A stretch of 63,198 nucleotides of DNA, from the NCBI RefSeq assembly GCF_947502995.1, contig NZ_CANNBW010000027.1:1-63198 (forward strand). Reading direction: 5' to 3'. Every line of letters begins with the position of its first letter. Positions within the stretch are counted from its first letter, which is position 1. This document shows positions 26,814 to 34,860 of the stretch, in pieces. This DNA comes from an uncultured Tenacibaculum sp. Lineage in GTDB: Bacteria > Bacteroidota > Bacteroidia > Flavobacteriales > Flavobacteriaceae. A program made the translations under genes and the position numbers. Below the pieces are notes generated by a model, which saw only the letters and a list, made by a program, of their open reading frames with translations, searched no databases and had not been told where the DNA came from.

Positions 26814-27260
26814 ATGAAAATACTAATGGTTTGTTTAGGTAATATTTGCCGTTCACCATTAGCAGAGGGGATTTTAAAATCAAAACTAGATGCCGAGCAT
26901 TTTGTTGATTCGGCAGGAACCTCTGGTCACCACAGTGGAGAATTACCAGATAGAAGATCTATTGAAATAGCAAGATTAAATGGTTTAGATATTACGGATC
27001 AAAAATCAAGAAAATTTACAGTAAATGATTTTGATAATTTTGACATGATTTATGCTATGGATTCTAGTAATTATCATAATATTATTCAGCTTTCAAGAAA
27101 TGAAGAAGATGTTGATAAAGTGAAAATGATATTAAATGAATCTTCTCCTGGAGATAATTTGAATGTTCCAGATCCTTACTATGGAGGAGATCAAGGATTT
27201 GTTAATGTATATAATATGCTTGATGAAGCATGTGAAGTAATAGCATCTAAAATTCAATAA
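26814..27260 (+). CDS. low-molecular-weight protein-tyrosine phosphatase
   Basis: A 148-residue LMW-PTP. The P-loop CLGNICRS at residues 7-14 has the CX5R(S) signature, and the general-acid Asp lies in the C-terminal VPDPYYGG. These enzymes dephosphorylate Tyr kinases of exopolysaccharide systems or small metabolites. It starts 11 bp after dnaA and 3 bp before the next gene, so the three may form an operon. No tyrosine kinase is in the window, so the partner is unknown. Confidence 0.92.
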   Translation: MKILMVCLGNICRSPLAEGILKSKLDAEHFVDSAGTSGHHSGELPDRRSIEIARLNGLDITDQKSRKFTVNDFDNFDMIYAMDSSNYHNIIQLSRNEEDVDKVKMILNESSPGDNLNVPDPYYGGDQGFVNVYNMLDEACEVIASKIQ

Positions 27261-27262
27261 TT

Positions 27263-27967
27263 ATGATTGGTAAGTTATATTTAATTCCTACTACACTTGG
27301 AGATACAGAGCCTTTAGAGGTTATGCCTATTTCTGTAAAAAAAGTTATTGAACGTTTAGATTATTTCATTGTTGAAAATGAAAAAACAGCAAGAAGGTAT
27401 ATAAAAAAAATAACGCCAAATAAACCACAATCATCTTTAAACTTTATGATGATTGATAAGTATTCACACGAACTAGAAACTAGAAATTATTTAGATGTTT
27501 GTGATGAAGGTATTTCTGTAGGTATTCTTTCGGAAGCTGGTGTACCTGGAGTTGCTGATCCAGGTGCCACAGTAATTAAACAAGCACATGAAAAAGGAAT
27601 ACAAGTAATCCCGTTAGTTGGACCTTCTTCTATTTTAATGGCAATGATGTCTTCTGGTTTAAATGGACAGAATTTCGCATTCAATGGATATTTACCTATT
27701 GATAAATCTGATAGAAAAAGAAAAATAAAGGAGTTAGAAAAATTATCAAGAGATAAAGAACAGTCACAATTATTTATTGAAACTCCTTATAGAAATAATA
27801 AAATGCTTGATGACTTAAAAGCTACACTACAATCAAATACTCAATTGTGTGTAGCTTGTGATATTTCTTTACCTACAGAATACATTAAGACTTTTCCAAT
27901 TCAAAAATGGAAAACTGAAAATGTTGATTTACACAAAAGACCAGCGATCTTTATTATTCAAGCGTAA
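27263..27967 (+). CDS. SAM-dependent methyltransferase, RsmI-like
   Basis: Tetrapyrrole-methylase-fold enzyme of 234 residues in the COG0313 group. The opening GKLYLIPTTLGD parallels the GxLYLVxTPIGN of RsmI, with the SAM-site elements ISVGILSEAGVPGVADPG and PLVGPSSILMAMMSSGLNGQ. RsmI methylates C1402 of 16S rRNA, but this short Bacteroidota form lacks the RsmI C-terminal region and may act differently. It converges with the lysozyme-like gene 36 bp away. Confidence 0.85.
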   Translation: MIGKLYLIPTTLGDTEPLEVMPISVKKVIERLDYFIVENEKTARRYIKKITPNKPQSSLNFMMIDKYSHELETRNYLDVCDEGISVGILSEAGVPGVADPGATVIKQAHEKGIQVIPLVGPSSILMAMMSSGLNGQNFAFNGYLPIDKSDRKRKIKELEKLSRDKEQSQLFIETPYRNNKMLDDLKATLQSNTQLCVACDISLPTEYIKTFPIQKWKTENVDLHKRPAIFIIQA

Positions 27968-28003
27968 GTAACTTAAAAAGTTATAAAGTAATAATGTTGT
28001 TTC

Positions 28004-28627
28004 TTATACAGTTGCTTTTTTATCTGCCTTAATATGTGATAAATCATATCCAGCAAATTTTTTCATATAGCTTTTAATAGATGTTCCATATGCATCTTTA
28101 AATTGGTAATTTCCATAAGAACGTAAGAATTTTTTTACATTACCAGGTCCAGCTAAATGAGCAGAAGCTATTATTCCAGACTCAGTAATAAGTATTCCAT
28201 TTATTCTTTTACCAACAAAGCGGGAAATATCCCTTCTTAAAATCCATTTATTCACCCTACAAAGAGCAGTGAAAGCCCTCTCTTGTAGTTCAGGGTTTTT
28301 CAGGAATTTTTTAGTGTCGTAAATTTTAAATCTCTTTAAAGTACCTTTCCCAAACTGATATTTACCTAAAAATCCATGTGTATTAACCACATAGTATCTT
28401 CCTTGAGATTCTTTAAAAGCTAAAGCTTCTTTGAATCCAACAAAGTTTTTCTCAAGTTTAAGAATGTCTTTAGTCGTTTCGTAGTTTACAGGTGTTGTTA
28501 CACCTTTTTCGTCTTTCTTTTCTAATTTTTTTGTAGTAAAACTTATAAGCGTAATACTAACTAACAATATCCCTAATTTTCTGATAATTAATATACTTTC
28601 TATTTGGCGGGCGCAAATATATGACAA
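28004..28627 (-). CDS. exported lysozyme-like protein
   Basis: An exported protein of up to 207 residues with a lysozyme-like region. An N-terminal hydrophobic segment (LGILLVSITLIS) acts as a signal peptide. The core FKEALAFKESQGRYYVVNTHGFLGKYQFG resembles the SLT/goose-type lysozyme active-site helix, with Glu in KESQ as the likely catalytic acid. The start is unsure. TTG 28627 is the only canonical upstream codon, but a TATATTTG box (28621-28614) lies inside the first codons, so translation may begin further down at a rare codon such as ATT. It lies upstream of nothing else on this strand. Confidence 0.7.
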   Translation of the reverse strand: MSYICARQIESILIIRKLGILLVSITLISFTTKKLEKKDEKGVTTPVNYETTKDILKLEKNFVGFKEALAFKESQGRYYVVNTHGFLGKYQFGKGTLKRFKIYDTKKFLKNPELQERAFTALCRVNKWILRRDISRFVGKRINGILITESGIIASAHLAGPGNVKKFLRSYGNYQFKDAYGTSIKSYMKKFAGYDLSHIKADKKATV

Positions 28628-28788
28628 AAAAAAGGATTAAAACAAATCTCTGAATTTTGTAGATTTAGTGGTTTTCAATTATTCGTAAAAATTCGTTTTT
28701 ATTTTAAAGAATATATAAATAACGATATAAATTCAGTGTTAAATTCTTTTAAAATGAGTTAATTATCTTGAAATAATTTTTTGTTAAA

Positions 28789-29814
28789 TTATCGCTTAAT
28801 TCCTTGATTATTAATCCAAAACTGATATTTCTTGGCATTTCTGTTGTGTTGAGATAATGTTTTAGCAAACTCATGAAAGCCAATATTATCTACACTAGCA
28901 CACATAAAAAAGTAATCGTGTTGTGCAGGATTTAATACTGCTTCAATAGATGATATATCAGGCATAGCTATTAAAGTAGGAGGAAGCCCAATATTCTTGT
29001 AAGTGTTATATGGTGATTTTATTTCTAAATCTTTAAAAAGTACTCTTTTAACTACAAAATCTTGACCATGTTTTTGTTTTAAAGCATATATAATAGTAGG
29101 ATCAGCTTCTAATGGCCATTTATTCTTATAACGGTTTAAATACAATCCAGCTACTTTCGGACGCTCAGGAATTTTTGCTGTTTCTTTTTGAACTATAGAC
29201 GCCAAAGCAATTACTTGATCTTTTGTTAAACCTTGTTTTTTAGCTTTTGCTAATCTTGAGGCATTCCAAAACTTATTATAATAGGAAAGCATTTTGTTTC
29301 TAAACTTATCTGCTGAAGTATTCCAATAGAATTCATATTGATTAGGAATGTACATAGCAAGAGCAGAAGCTTCAGTAAAATTTTGTTTTTTCAAGAAATC
29401 ACTATCCTTAAAAGAGTTTAAAAGAGTAATACTATCTGTTTCTAATTGTTGCGCAATTCTACTCGCTAATTTTTCTAAAGTATCTTGATTGTTGAATGAA
29501 ACTTTTACTGGTGTTTGATTACCAGAACGAAGTAAGTTAACGAGATCATTCAAACTCATTTGTTCTTTTAAAGAATATTTACCACTCTTGGGTTTTGTGA
29601 ATTTTTTCTTTTCTGCAACCCAATTAAAATCATCAGTATTTTTTACAAAATCACTAAGTAACTCTTTAAGTTCTGTCATTGTAGTTTTAGAAGGAATAAA
29701 AATATCTCCATTTTTAGTAACAGCAGGAGCAAAAATTTTTTGATAATACGTAAATCCTACAATTCCTAATATTATAAATAAACCAAGAGTTATGTATATG
29801 ATTTTATTCTTCAT
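28789..29814 (-). CDS. mltG: endolytic transglycosylase MltG
   Basis: Inner-membrane lytic transglycosylase that cuts nascent glycan strands and sets their length. A single N-terminal membrane helix (about residues 4-25) anchors a periplasmic YceG domain. The catalytic Glu is in ASIVQKETAKIPERPKVAGLYLNR, followed by PLEADPTIIYAL and the LPPTLIAMPDISSIEAVLNP block. At 341 residues it is normal. The start overlaps the acetyltransferase end by 11 bp, and dapF lies further upstream, giving a dapF-GNAT-mltG operon. Confidence 0.94.
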   Translation of the reverse strand: MKNKIIYITLGLFIILGIVGFTYYQKIFAPAVTKNGDIFIPSKTTMTELKELLSDFVKNTDDFNWVAEKKKFTKPKSGKYSLKEQMSLNDLVNLLRSGNQTPVKVSFNNQDTLEKLASRIAQQLETDSITLLNSFKDSDFLKKQNFTEASALAMYIPNQYEFYWNTSADKFRNKMLSYYNKFWNASRLAKAKKQGLTKDQVIALASIVQKETAKIPERPKVAGLYLNRYKNKWPLEADPTIIYALKQKHGQDFVVKRVLFKDLEIKSPYNTYKNIGLPPTLIAMPDISSIEAVLNPAQHDYFFMCASVDNIGFHEFAKTLSQHNRNAKKYQFWINNQGIKR

Positions 29815-30331
29815 GAATTAATTGAAATAAAATTTCGTTTTTATATTTTCCATTAACCAATATCCAATCCTTTTTAATTCCAACGTTTTTAAAATGATGT
29901 TTTTTAAATAGTGATAAACTATTATGATTATCTTCTGTAATATTGGCGTACAATTGATGTAAATGTAAGGTTAAAAAACTATAGTTGATTAAAATTTTTA
30001 AAGCTTCAGAAGCATATCCCTGGTTTTGAAAGTCTTTATGAATAATTATTCCGATTCCAGCTCTTCGGTGTTGTGGGTTAAAATCAAATAAGTCGATTAA
30101 CCCAACTCTTTTATTTGAACTCTTTTCAATAATAACTAAACGAAGTTGTTTAGCTTCATATATATCTAAATGGCAATTTTCAATATATTGTTTTAGTAAA
30201 AAACGTGAAAATGGAGTTTGGGTATGACTTACTTCCCAGAAGGATTCATCGTTTTCGATAGTAAATAGAAAACCTAAATCTTCGGGCTCAATTGCTCTTA
30301 AGACAATATGTTTACTTTCTAAAGACTTCAT
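29804..30331 (-). CDS. GNAT family N-acetyltransferase
   Basis: A 175-residue acetyltransferase of the RimJ/SpeG-like branch. N-terminal LRAIEPEDLGFLFTIEND and the acetyl-CoA site RRAGIGIIIHKDFQNQGYASEAL (Q/RxxGxG-like RAGIG, then the QGYA loop) are clear. Its start shares TAATG with the dapF stop, and its end overlaps mltG. Such enzymes modify small amines or peptides; the target is not predictable. Confidence 0.9.
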   Translation of the reverse strand: MKSLESKHIVLRAIEPEDLGFLFTIENDESFWEVSHTQTPFSRFLLKQYIENCHLDIYEAKQLRLVIIEKSSNKRVGLIDLFDFNPQHRRAGIGIIIHKDFQNQGYASEALKILINYSFLTLHLHQLYANITEDNHNSLSLFKKHHFKNVGIKKDWILVNGKYKNEILFQLIHEE

Positions 30332-31107
30332 TAAATCTCAATACTTCCTTTAAAGACAAAAGTAGCAGGCCCTATTAAATGAATGTTCTTATAACTATTA
30401 TCAGTATAATCAAAGGTAACCGCTAAATTTCCACCTTCTACTTGTAAGTCTACGGTCTTACTTTCTATTTTATTTAACTTATGCATGGCTAAAGCAACAG
30501 CAGTTACACCGGTTCCACAGGCTAAAGTTTCATTTTCAACACCTCTTTCATATGTTCTAACACGGAAAGAATTTGTATTTGTCTGTTCTACAAAATTGAT
30601 ATTGCTTCCTTCTTTTCCATAAATAGAATTTCTTAGTTTTCTTCCATTTGAAAAAACATCGTAATCTCCAATGTTTTCAACTAATTCTACATGATGAGGA
30701 GAACCAGTATTAGCAAAGGCATAATTCTCATGAATCGTTACAGTATCAACATTGATCATTTGCAATTTCACAATATCATTATTAACTTCAGCAACATGTA
30801 AACCATCTATAGCTATAAATGTAGTTTTATTATTAATAACTCCAAGCTTATTGGCAAAAGCGACAATACATCTACCTCCATTTCCGCACATTGTACTTTC
30901 ATTACCATCAGCATTATAATAAACCATTCTAAAATCGGTATTATCATCGTTTTCTAATAAGATTAATCCATCTGCACCAATACCAAAGTTCCTATTACAT
31001 AGTTGTGAAATAATCTTAGTGTTATTTTTTGGAAAGGTTTTTGCTCTATTATCGACCATAACAAAGTCGTTTCCTGTTCCTTGATATTTGTAAAAAGTAA
31101 TTTCCAT
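30331..31107 (-). CDS. dapF: diaminopimelate epimerase
   Basis: Converts LL- to meso-diaminopimelate for lysine and peptidoglycan. The two catalytic cysteines lie in the mirrored motifs ESTMCGNGGRC (about residue 73) and ETLACGTGVTAV (about 197). The N-terminal YQGTGNDFVMVDNR is diagnostic. The length of 258 residues is standard. A TATATTTG box at 31123-31116 leaves a leader of only a few nucleotides. It heads a unit with the GNAT gene and mltG. Confidence 0.96.
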   Translation of the reverse strand: MEITFYKYQGTGNDFVMVDNRAKTFPKNNTKIISQLCNRNFGIGADGLILLENDDNTDFRMVYYNADGNESTMCGNGGRCIVAFANKLGVINNKTTFIAIDGLHVAEVNNDIVKLQMINVDTVTIHENYAFANTGSPHHVELVENIGDYDVFSNGRKLRNSIYGKEGSNINFVEQTNTNSFRVRTYERGVENETLACGTGVTAVALAMHKLNKIESKTVDLQVEGGNLAVTFDYTDNSYKNIHLIGPATFVFKGSIEI

Positions 31108-31115
31108 ATGAATTA

Positions 31116-31123
31116 CAAATATA
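31116..31123 (-). promoter_or_regulatory. -7 box of dapF
   Basis: TATATTTG on the minus strand, 8 bp before the dapF ATG. It implies a very short 5' leader. Confidence 0.5.
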
Positions 31124-31148
31124 TGTATTTACTTAGGAAAATATAGAT

Positions 31149-31220
31149 GTTAAACGCTGGTTAAAGTGCGTTAAAATGAAGTTAAACAGAAAAGCTTAAA
31201 ATGTTAAAATTGTATATTTG
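31149..31220 (+). promoter_or_regulatory. HtrA promoter with phased GTTAAA repeats
   Basis: GTTAAA occurs at 31149, 31160, 31170 and 31181 (steps 11, 10, 11 bp), and again at 31203, 22 bp further on. The -7 box TATATTTG is at 31213-31220, 23 bp before the ATG. All repeats lie on one face of the helix, upstream of and across the expected -33 zone, as for a cooperatively bound activator. Confidence 0.65.
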
Positions 31221-31243
31221 AGTAACAAAAATTTTAAAACAAT

Positions 31244-32629
31244 ATGAAGAGAGTTTTAGGAATAATAGGTATTGCATTTTTAGGAGGTGCAACTGCTCTA
31301 GGAGGTTATAAATTATTTGTTGAACAACCTCAGGTGATTATTGAAAAATCAGTAGAGCCACAATTACAAACTGTTAAAGCAAGTTATACACCTGCAGTTT
31401 TAAATACATCTTCTGTGCCTACAGATTTTACAGATGCTGCTGAAAAAACAGTGAATACAGTAGTACACGTTAAAAATACAGCTGTAAAAGAGGTGTATAA
31501 TCCTTTTGAAGAATTTTTTGGTCGTGGAGACGGAAGAAGCAAGCGTGAACAAGTAGGAACAGGAAGTGGAGTAATTATTTCTTCAGATGGATATATTGTA
31601 ACAAATAATCATGTTATAGATGGCGCCACAGATATTGAAATTACATTAAATAATAGAAAAAAATTAAAGGCAAATTTAATTGGGACTGATCCAAAAAACG
31701 ATATTGCTTTACTAAAGATAGAAGCTGATATGGAGTTACCATTTATCACTTTTGGTAATTCTGATAATGCTAAAATTGGAGAATGGGTTTTAGCAGTTGG
31801 AAATCCATATAACTTAAATTCTACGGTAACAGCAGGAATTGTTAGTGCCAAAGGACGTGATTTAGAAGGAAACTCTAATATCGAATCCTTCATCCAAACA
31901 GATGCGGCAGTTAATCCAGGAAATAGTGGAGGAGCTTTAGTAAATACAAGAGGAGAATTAATAGGTATTAATACAGCAATTACTTCTAGAACAGGTTCGT
32001 TTATTGGGTATTCTTTTGCTGTTCCATCTAATATTACTAAAAAAATAATTGATGATCTTTTAGAATTTGGTAATGTACAAGAAGCTATTATAGGTGTTAG
32101 TATAGATAATTCTACAAGTGAAATTGAAGGTGCTAAAATTAGTGCTATTGAAGAGGGCAGTGAAGCTACAAAAGCTGGATTAAGAGCAGGAGATATTATT
32201 ATTAAGGTTAATAATATTAAGATATCTAAGTTTTCAGATTTAAAAGGACAATTAACCGCTAAAAGACCAGGAGAATTAGTAGATGTTACTGTTGATAGAA
32301 ATGGTGTGGAATTAACCAAAACAGTAAAATTATCAAAAAGGGATATTTATGAAGCTAATAATTTTGGAATACATTTAAGAGATATAAATGATCTTGATAA
32401 GAAAAAATTTAATATCAAAGGAGGTGCTAAAATAGTTCAAACACGAAGAATGGGATTTGTTAAATATAAAGTTGGAAAGGGCTATATTATTATCAGAATA
32501 AATGGAAAGCAAATTAACAATGCAGAGGAAGCTGCTAAAATTTTGGATTTGCACCCACCAAGATCTGATAAGAGATTAGATATTGAAATTATAAGTCCTG
32601 AAGGCGAATTACAGAGATATAGATTTTAA
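31244..32629 (+). CDS. Do/HtrA family periplasmic serine protease
   Basis: Envelope quality-control protease of the DegP/DegQ type, 461 residues. An N-terminal signal anchor is followed by a trypsin-like domain with His (TNNHVIDGA), Asp (KNDIALLKI) and Ser in the NPGNSGGALV motif. A first PDZ domain (about 278-370, with AGLRAGDIIIKVNN) and a second, shorter PDZ-like domain follow. The upstream phased repeats suggest stress-responsive control. A strong terminator follows, so it is monocistronic. Whether it is DegP- or DegQ-like cannot be told. Confidence 0.94.
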   Translation: MKRVLGIIGIAFLGGATALGGYKLFVEQPQVIIEKSVEPQLQTVKASYTPAVLNTSSVPTDFTDAAEKTVNTVVHVKNTAVKEVYNPFEEFFGRGDGRSKREQVGTGSGVIISSDGYIVTNNHVIDGATDIEITLNNRKKLKANLIGTDPKNDIALLKIEADMELPFITFGNSDNAKIGEWVLAVGNPYNLNSTVTAGIVSAKGRDLEGNSNIESFIQTDAAVNPGNSGGALVNTRGELIGINTAITSRTGSFIGYSFAVPSNITKKIIDDLLEFGNVQEAIIGVSIDNSTSEIEGAKISAIEEGSEATKAGLRAGDIIIKVNNIKISKFSDLKGQLTAKRPGELVDVTVDRNGVELTKTVKLSKRDIYEANNFGIHLRDINDLDKKKFNIKGGAKIVQTRRMGFVKYKVGKGYIIIRINGKQINNAEEAAKILDLHPPRSDKRLDIEIISPEGELQRYRF

Positions 32630-32642
32630 AAGCTAAATAAAT

Positions 32643-32676
32643 AAAAAAACTCGATATGAAAAATATCGAGTTTTTT
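32643..32676 (+). terminator. HtrA gene terminator
   Basis: Stem ACTCGATAT (32649-32657) with ATATCGAGT (32663-32671), followed by TTTTTT. Confidence 0.88.
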
Positions 32677-32711
32677 ATTTGAAAAAAAGTTACGAAATCG
32701 TTTGAAATAAC

Positions 32712-32719
32712 TACTTTTG
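32712..32719 (+). promoter_or_regulatory. -7 box of GAPDH gene
   Basis: TACTTTTG, 33 bp before the ATG at 32753. Its position rules out the in-frame TTG at 32717 as the start. Confidence 0.55.
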
Positions 32720-32752
32720 CACCAAATTTTAAAAAAATTAGTTCACACAACT

Positions 32753-34195
32753 ATGTCAATAATAACAAATTACGAGGAAGAAGTTGCTAGTCAAGCTCAA
32801 ATTAGAAGAGCAACAACTGAATTTATCAATATTGTAAACGATTTATGGTACGATAAATCAATTGAATTAGTATTATTTAGAAACCCATTAGTAGATAAAA
32901 GAGCTAGTGAAGTTTTAAATTTAATTGATTATGCTAAAGAATTTGTTGCAAAACCAATTTCTATTCAAGATGCATTAGATATTGCTAGAGCAATTCAATC
33001 TATTGAATTACCTGCTTCAAAATTAGATATAGGAAAATTAGCTTACGAATATCACTTAATAGATGATGCTAGTTTAGAAAAAGTTGATTTTGTAAAGAAT
33101 CAATTAAAAGATGCTAATCAAGCTAATGGTATTCAACCAAAAGACGTTGTTTTATATGGATTCGGTCGTATTGGGCGTTTATTAGCCAGAGAATTAAGCA
33201 GTAAAATGGGTAAAGGTTCTCAATTACGATTAAGAGCTATTGTTACTCGTGGAAAGATTGATCAAAGTGTCTTAGAAAAAAGAGCTTCATTGTTAAGTAT
33301 TGATTCTGTTCATGGTGATTTCTTAGGAACTGTAAGAGTAGATGCAGAAAACAATGCGTTAATCATTAATGGAACTTCAGTTCAAATGATTTCAGCTGTT
33401 GCACCAGAAGATATTGACTATACAGCTTATGGTATTAACGATGCTTTAATTATTGATAATACTGGAGCATTTAGAGATAAAGAAGCTTTAAGTAGACATT
33501 TACAAGCTAAAGGAGCAGGAAAAGTTTTATTAACTGCACCAGGTAAAGGAATTCCAAATATCGTTCATGGAGTAAATCATTTAGAAAATAATCCTGATAA
33601 TATCGATATTTTCTCTGCTGCATCTTGTACAACTAATGCTATTACTCCTGTTTTAAAAGTTTTAGAAGATAACTACGGAATTAAAAAAGGACATCTAGAA
33701 ACAATTCATGCATATACTAATGATCAAAATTTAGTAGATAATATGCATAAAAAATACAGGAGAGGTAGAGCTGCTGCTTTAAACATGGTAATCACTGAAA
33801 CTGGAGCAGGAAAAGCGGTTTCTAAAGCATTACCAGCTTTAGAAGGAAAGTTAACTTCTAATGCTATTAGAGTACCAGTTCCAAACGGGTCTTTAGCTAT
33901 TTTAAATCTACAATTAAATTCTGAAACAACTGTAGACGCTATTAATGCAATCATGAAACAGTATGCTTTAGAAGGAGATTTAGTAGAACAAATTAAATAT
34001 TCTTTAAGTAACGAATTAGTTTCTTCAGATATTGTAGGAACAACTGCACCATCGATTTTCGATAGTAAAGCTACAATAGTAGATGGAAATACAATTGTAA
34101 TTTATGTTTGGTATGATAACGAATATGGGTATTCTCATCAAGTTATGCGTTTAGCTAAACACATTGCTAAAGTTCGTAGATATACTTACTATTAG
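32753..34195 (+). CDS. glyceraldehyde-3-phosphate dehydrogenase, long Bacteroidota form
   Basis: Glycolytic/gluconeogenic enzyme. The NAD-binding Rossmann motif VVLYGFGRIGRLLARELS begins about residue 132, and the catalytic Cys is in SAASCTTNAITPV. The C-terminal block WYDNEYGYSHQVMRLAKHI is typical. The protein has about 480 residues because roughly 130 helical residues precede the canonical 330-residue GAPDH; this long form is a known Bacteroidota variant. The start is ATG 32753 (MSIITNYEEE), after a promoter box. It is followed by a terminator. Confidence 0.93.
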   Translation: MSIITNYEEEVASQAQIRRATTEFINIVNDLWYDKSIELVLFRNPLVDKRASEVLNLIDYAKEFVAKPISIQDALDIARAIQSIELPASKLDIGKLAYEYHLIDDASLEKVDFVKNQLKDANQANGIQPKDVVLYGFGRIGRLLARELSSKMGKGSQLRLRAIVTRGKIDQSVLEKRASLLSIDSVHGDFLGTVRVDAENNALIINGTSVQMISAVAPEDIDYTAYGINDALIIDNTGAFRDKEALSRHLQAKGAGKVLLTAPGKGIPNIVHGVNHLENNPDNIDIFSAASCTTNAITPVLKVLEDNYGIKKGHLETIHAYTNDQNLVDNMHKKYRRGRAAALNMVITETGAGKAVSKALPALEGKLTSNAIRVPVPNGSLAILNLQLNSETTVDAINAIMKQYALEGDLVEQIKYSLSNELVSSDIVGTTAPSIFDSKATIVDGNTIVIYVWYDNEYGYSHQVMRLAKHIAKVRRYTYY

Positions 34196-34220
34196 TAGAC
34201 GATAATATATAATAAATGTT

Positions 34221-34253
34221 AAAAAGTTCGAAGTGATTGCTTCGAACTTTTTT
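34221..34253 (+). terminator. GAPDH gene terminator
   Basis: AAAAAGTTCGAAG (34221-34233) and CTTCGAACTTTTT (34240-34252) form a perfect 13-bp stem. Confidence 0.88.
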
Positions 34254-34299
34254 AATTAAAAATAGTAAATTGCATCTCTTAATTATTCCTTTTTTTAAA

Positions 34300-34860
34300 A
34301 TGAAACAACTTATTTTAGGACTTATTTTTTTAATGATGTCAATTCAAATTCAAGCACAAGATTTACCTTATTATGAAATTCCAAAAGCTTCAGATTCCTA
34401 CACAGCAGGTTCTGTTGCAAGTAGAATGATAGATGGTTTAGGTTTTCGTTATTATTGGGCAACAGAAGGTTTAACTGAAAAAGATTTAACTTTTAAACCA
34501 ACTCCAGAATCTAGAACTTCAGGAGAAACAATAGATCATATTTTAGGATTATCTCAAGTAGTTTTAAATGCAGCTTTAAAAAAGCCAAATGGAGGTAAAC
34601 AACCAGAAATGAGTTTTAAAGAAAAAAGAGAAAAAACATTAAATAATCTTAAGAGAGCAAGTGATATTCTTAAAAATGAAAAGGATCTAACTGAGTTTAA
34701 AGTAATTTTTGGAGAAAATGAATATCCGTTTTGGAATGCAATTAATGGTCCAATAGCTGATGCAATGTGGCATGTAGGTCAGGTTGTTACATTCAGAAGG
34801 TCGTCAGGTAACCCTTTCCCTAAAGGAATTAGTGTATTTACAGGAAAAGTTAGAAAATAA
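34300..34860 (+). CDS. exported DinB-like protein
   Basis: A 186-residue DinB/YfiT-fold protein with a signal peptide (MKQLILGLIFLMMSIQIQAQ), which is unusual for a family whose members are mostly cytoplasmic metalloenzymes or thiol transferases. The helical DinB features are TSGETIDHILGLSQ and MWHVGQVVTFRRSSGNPFP, offering His residues for metal. The start is ATG 34300; a longer reading would begin inside the preceding terminator. The stop abuts the ligA ATG, so the two may be translationally linked. Confidence 0.82.
   Translation: MKQLILGLIFLMMSIQIQAQDLPYYEIPKASDSYTAGSVASRMIDGLGFRYYWATEGLTEKDLTFKPTPESRTSGETIDHILGLSQVVLNAALKKPNGGKQPEMSFKEKREKTLNNLKRASDILKNEKDLTEFKVIFGENEYPFWNAINGPIADAMWHVGQVVTFRRSSGNPFPKGISVFTGKVRK

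Noticed and set aside
31609..32319. Long 236-codon frame opposite the HtrA gene
   Set aside because: Antisense shadow of the protease gene; its start and end have no promoter or terminator and the product has no family resemblance.
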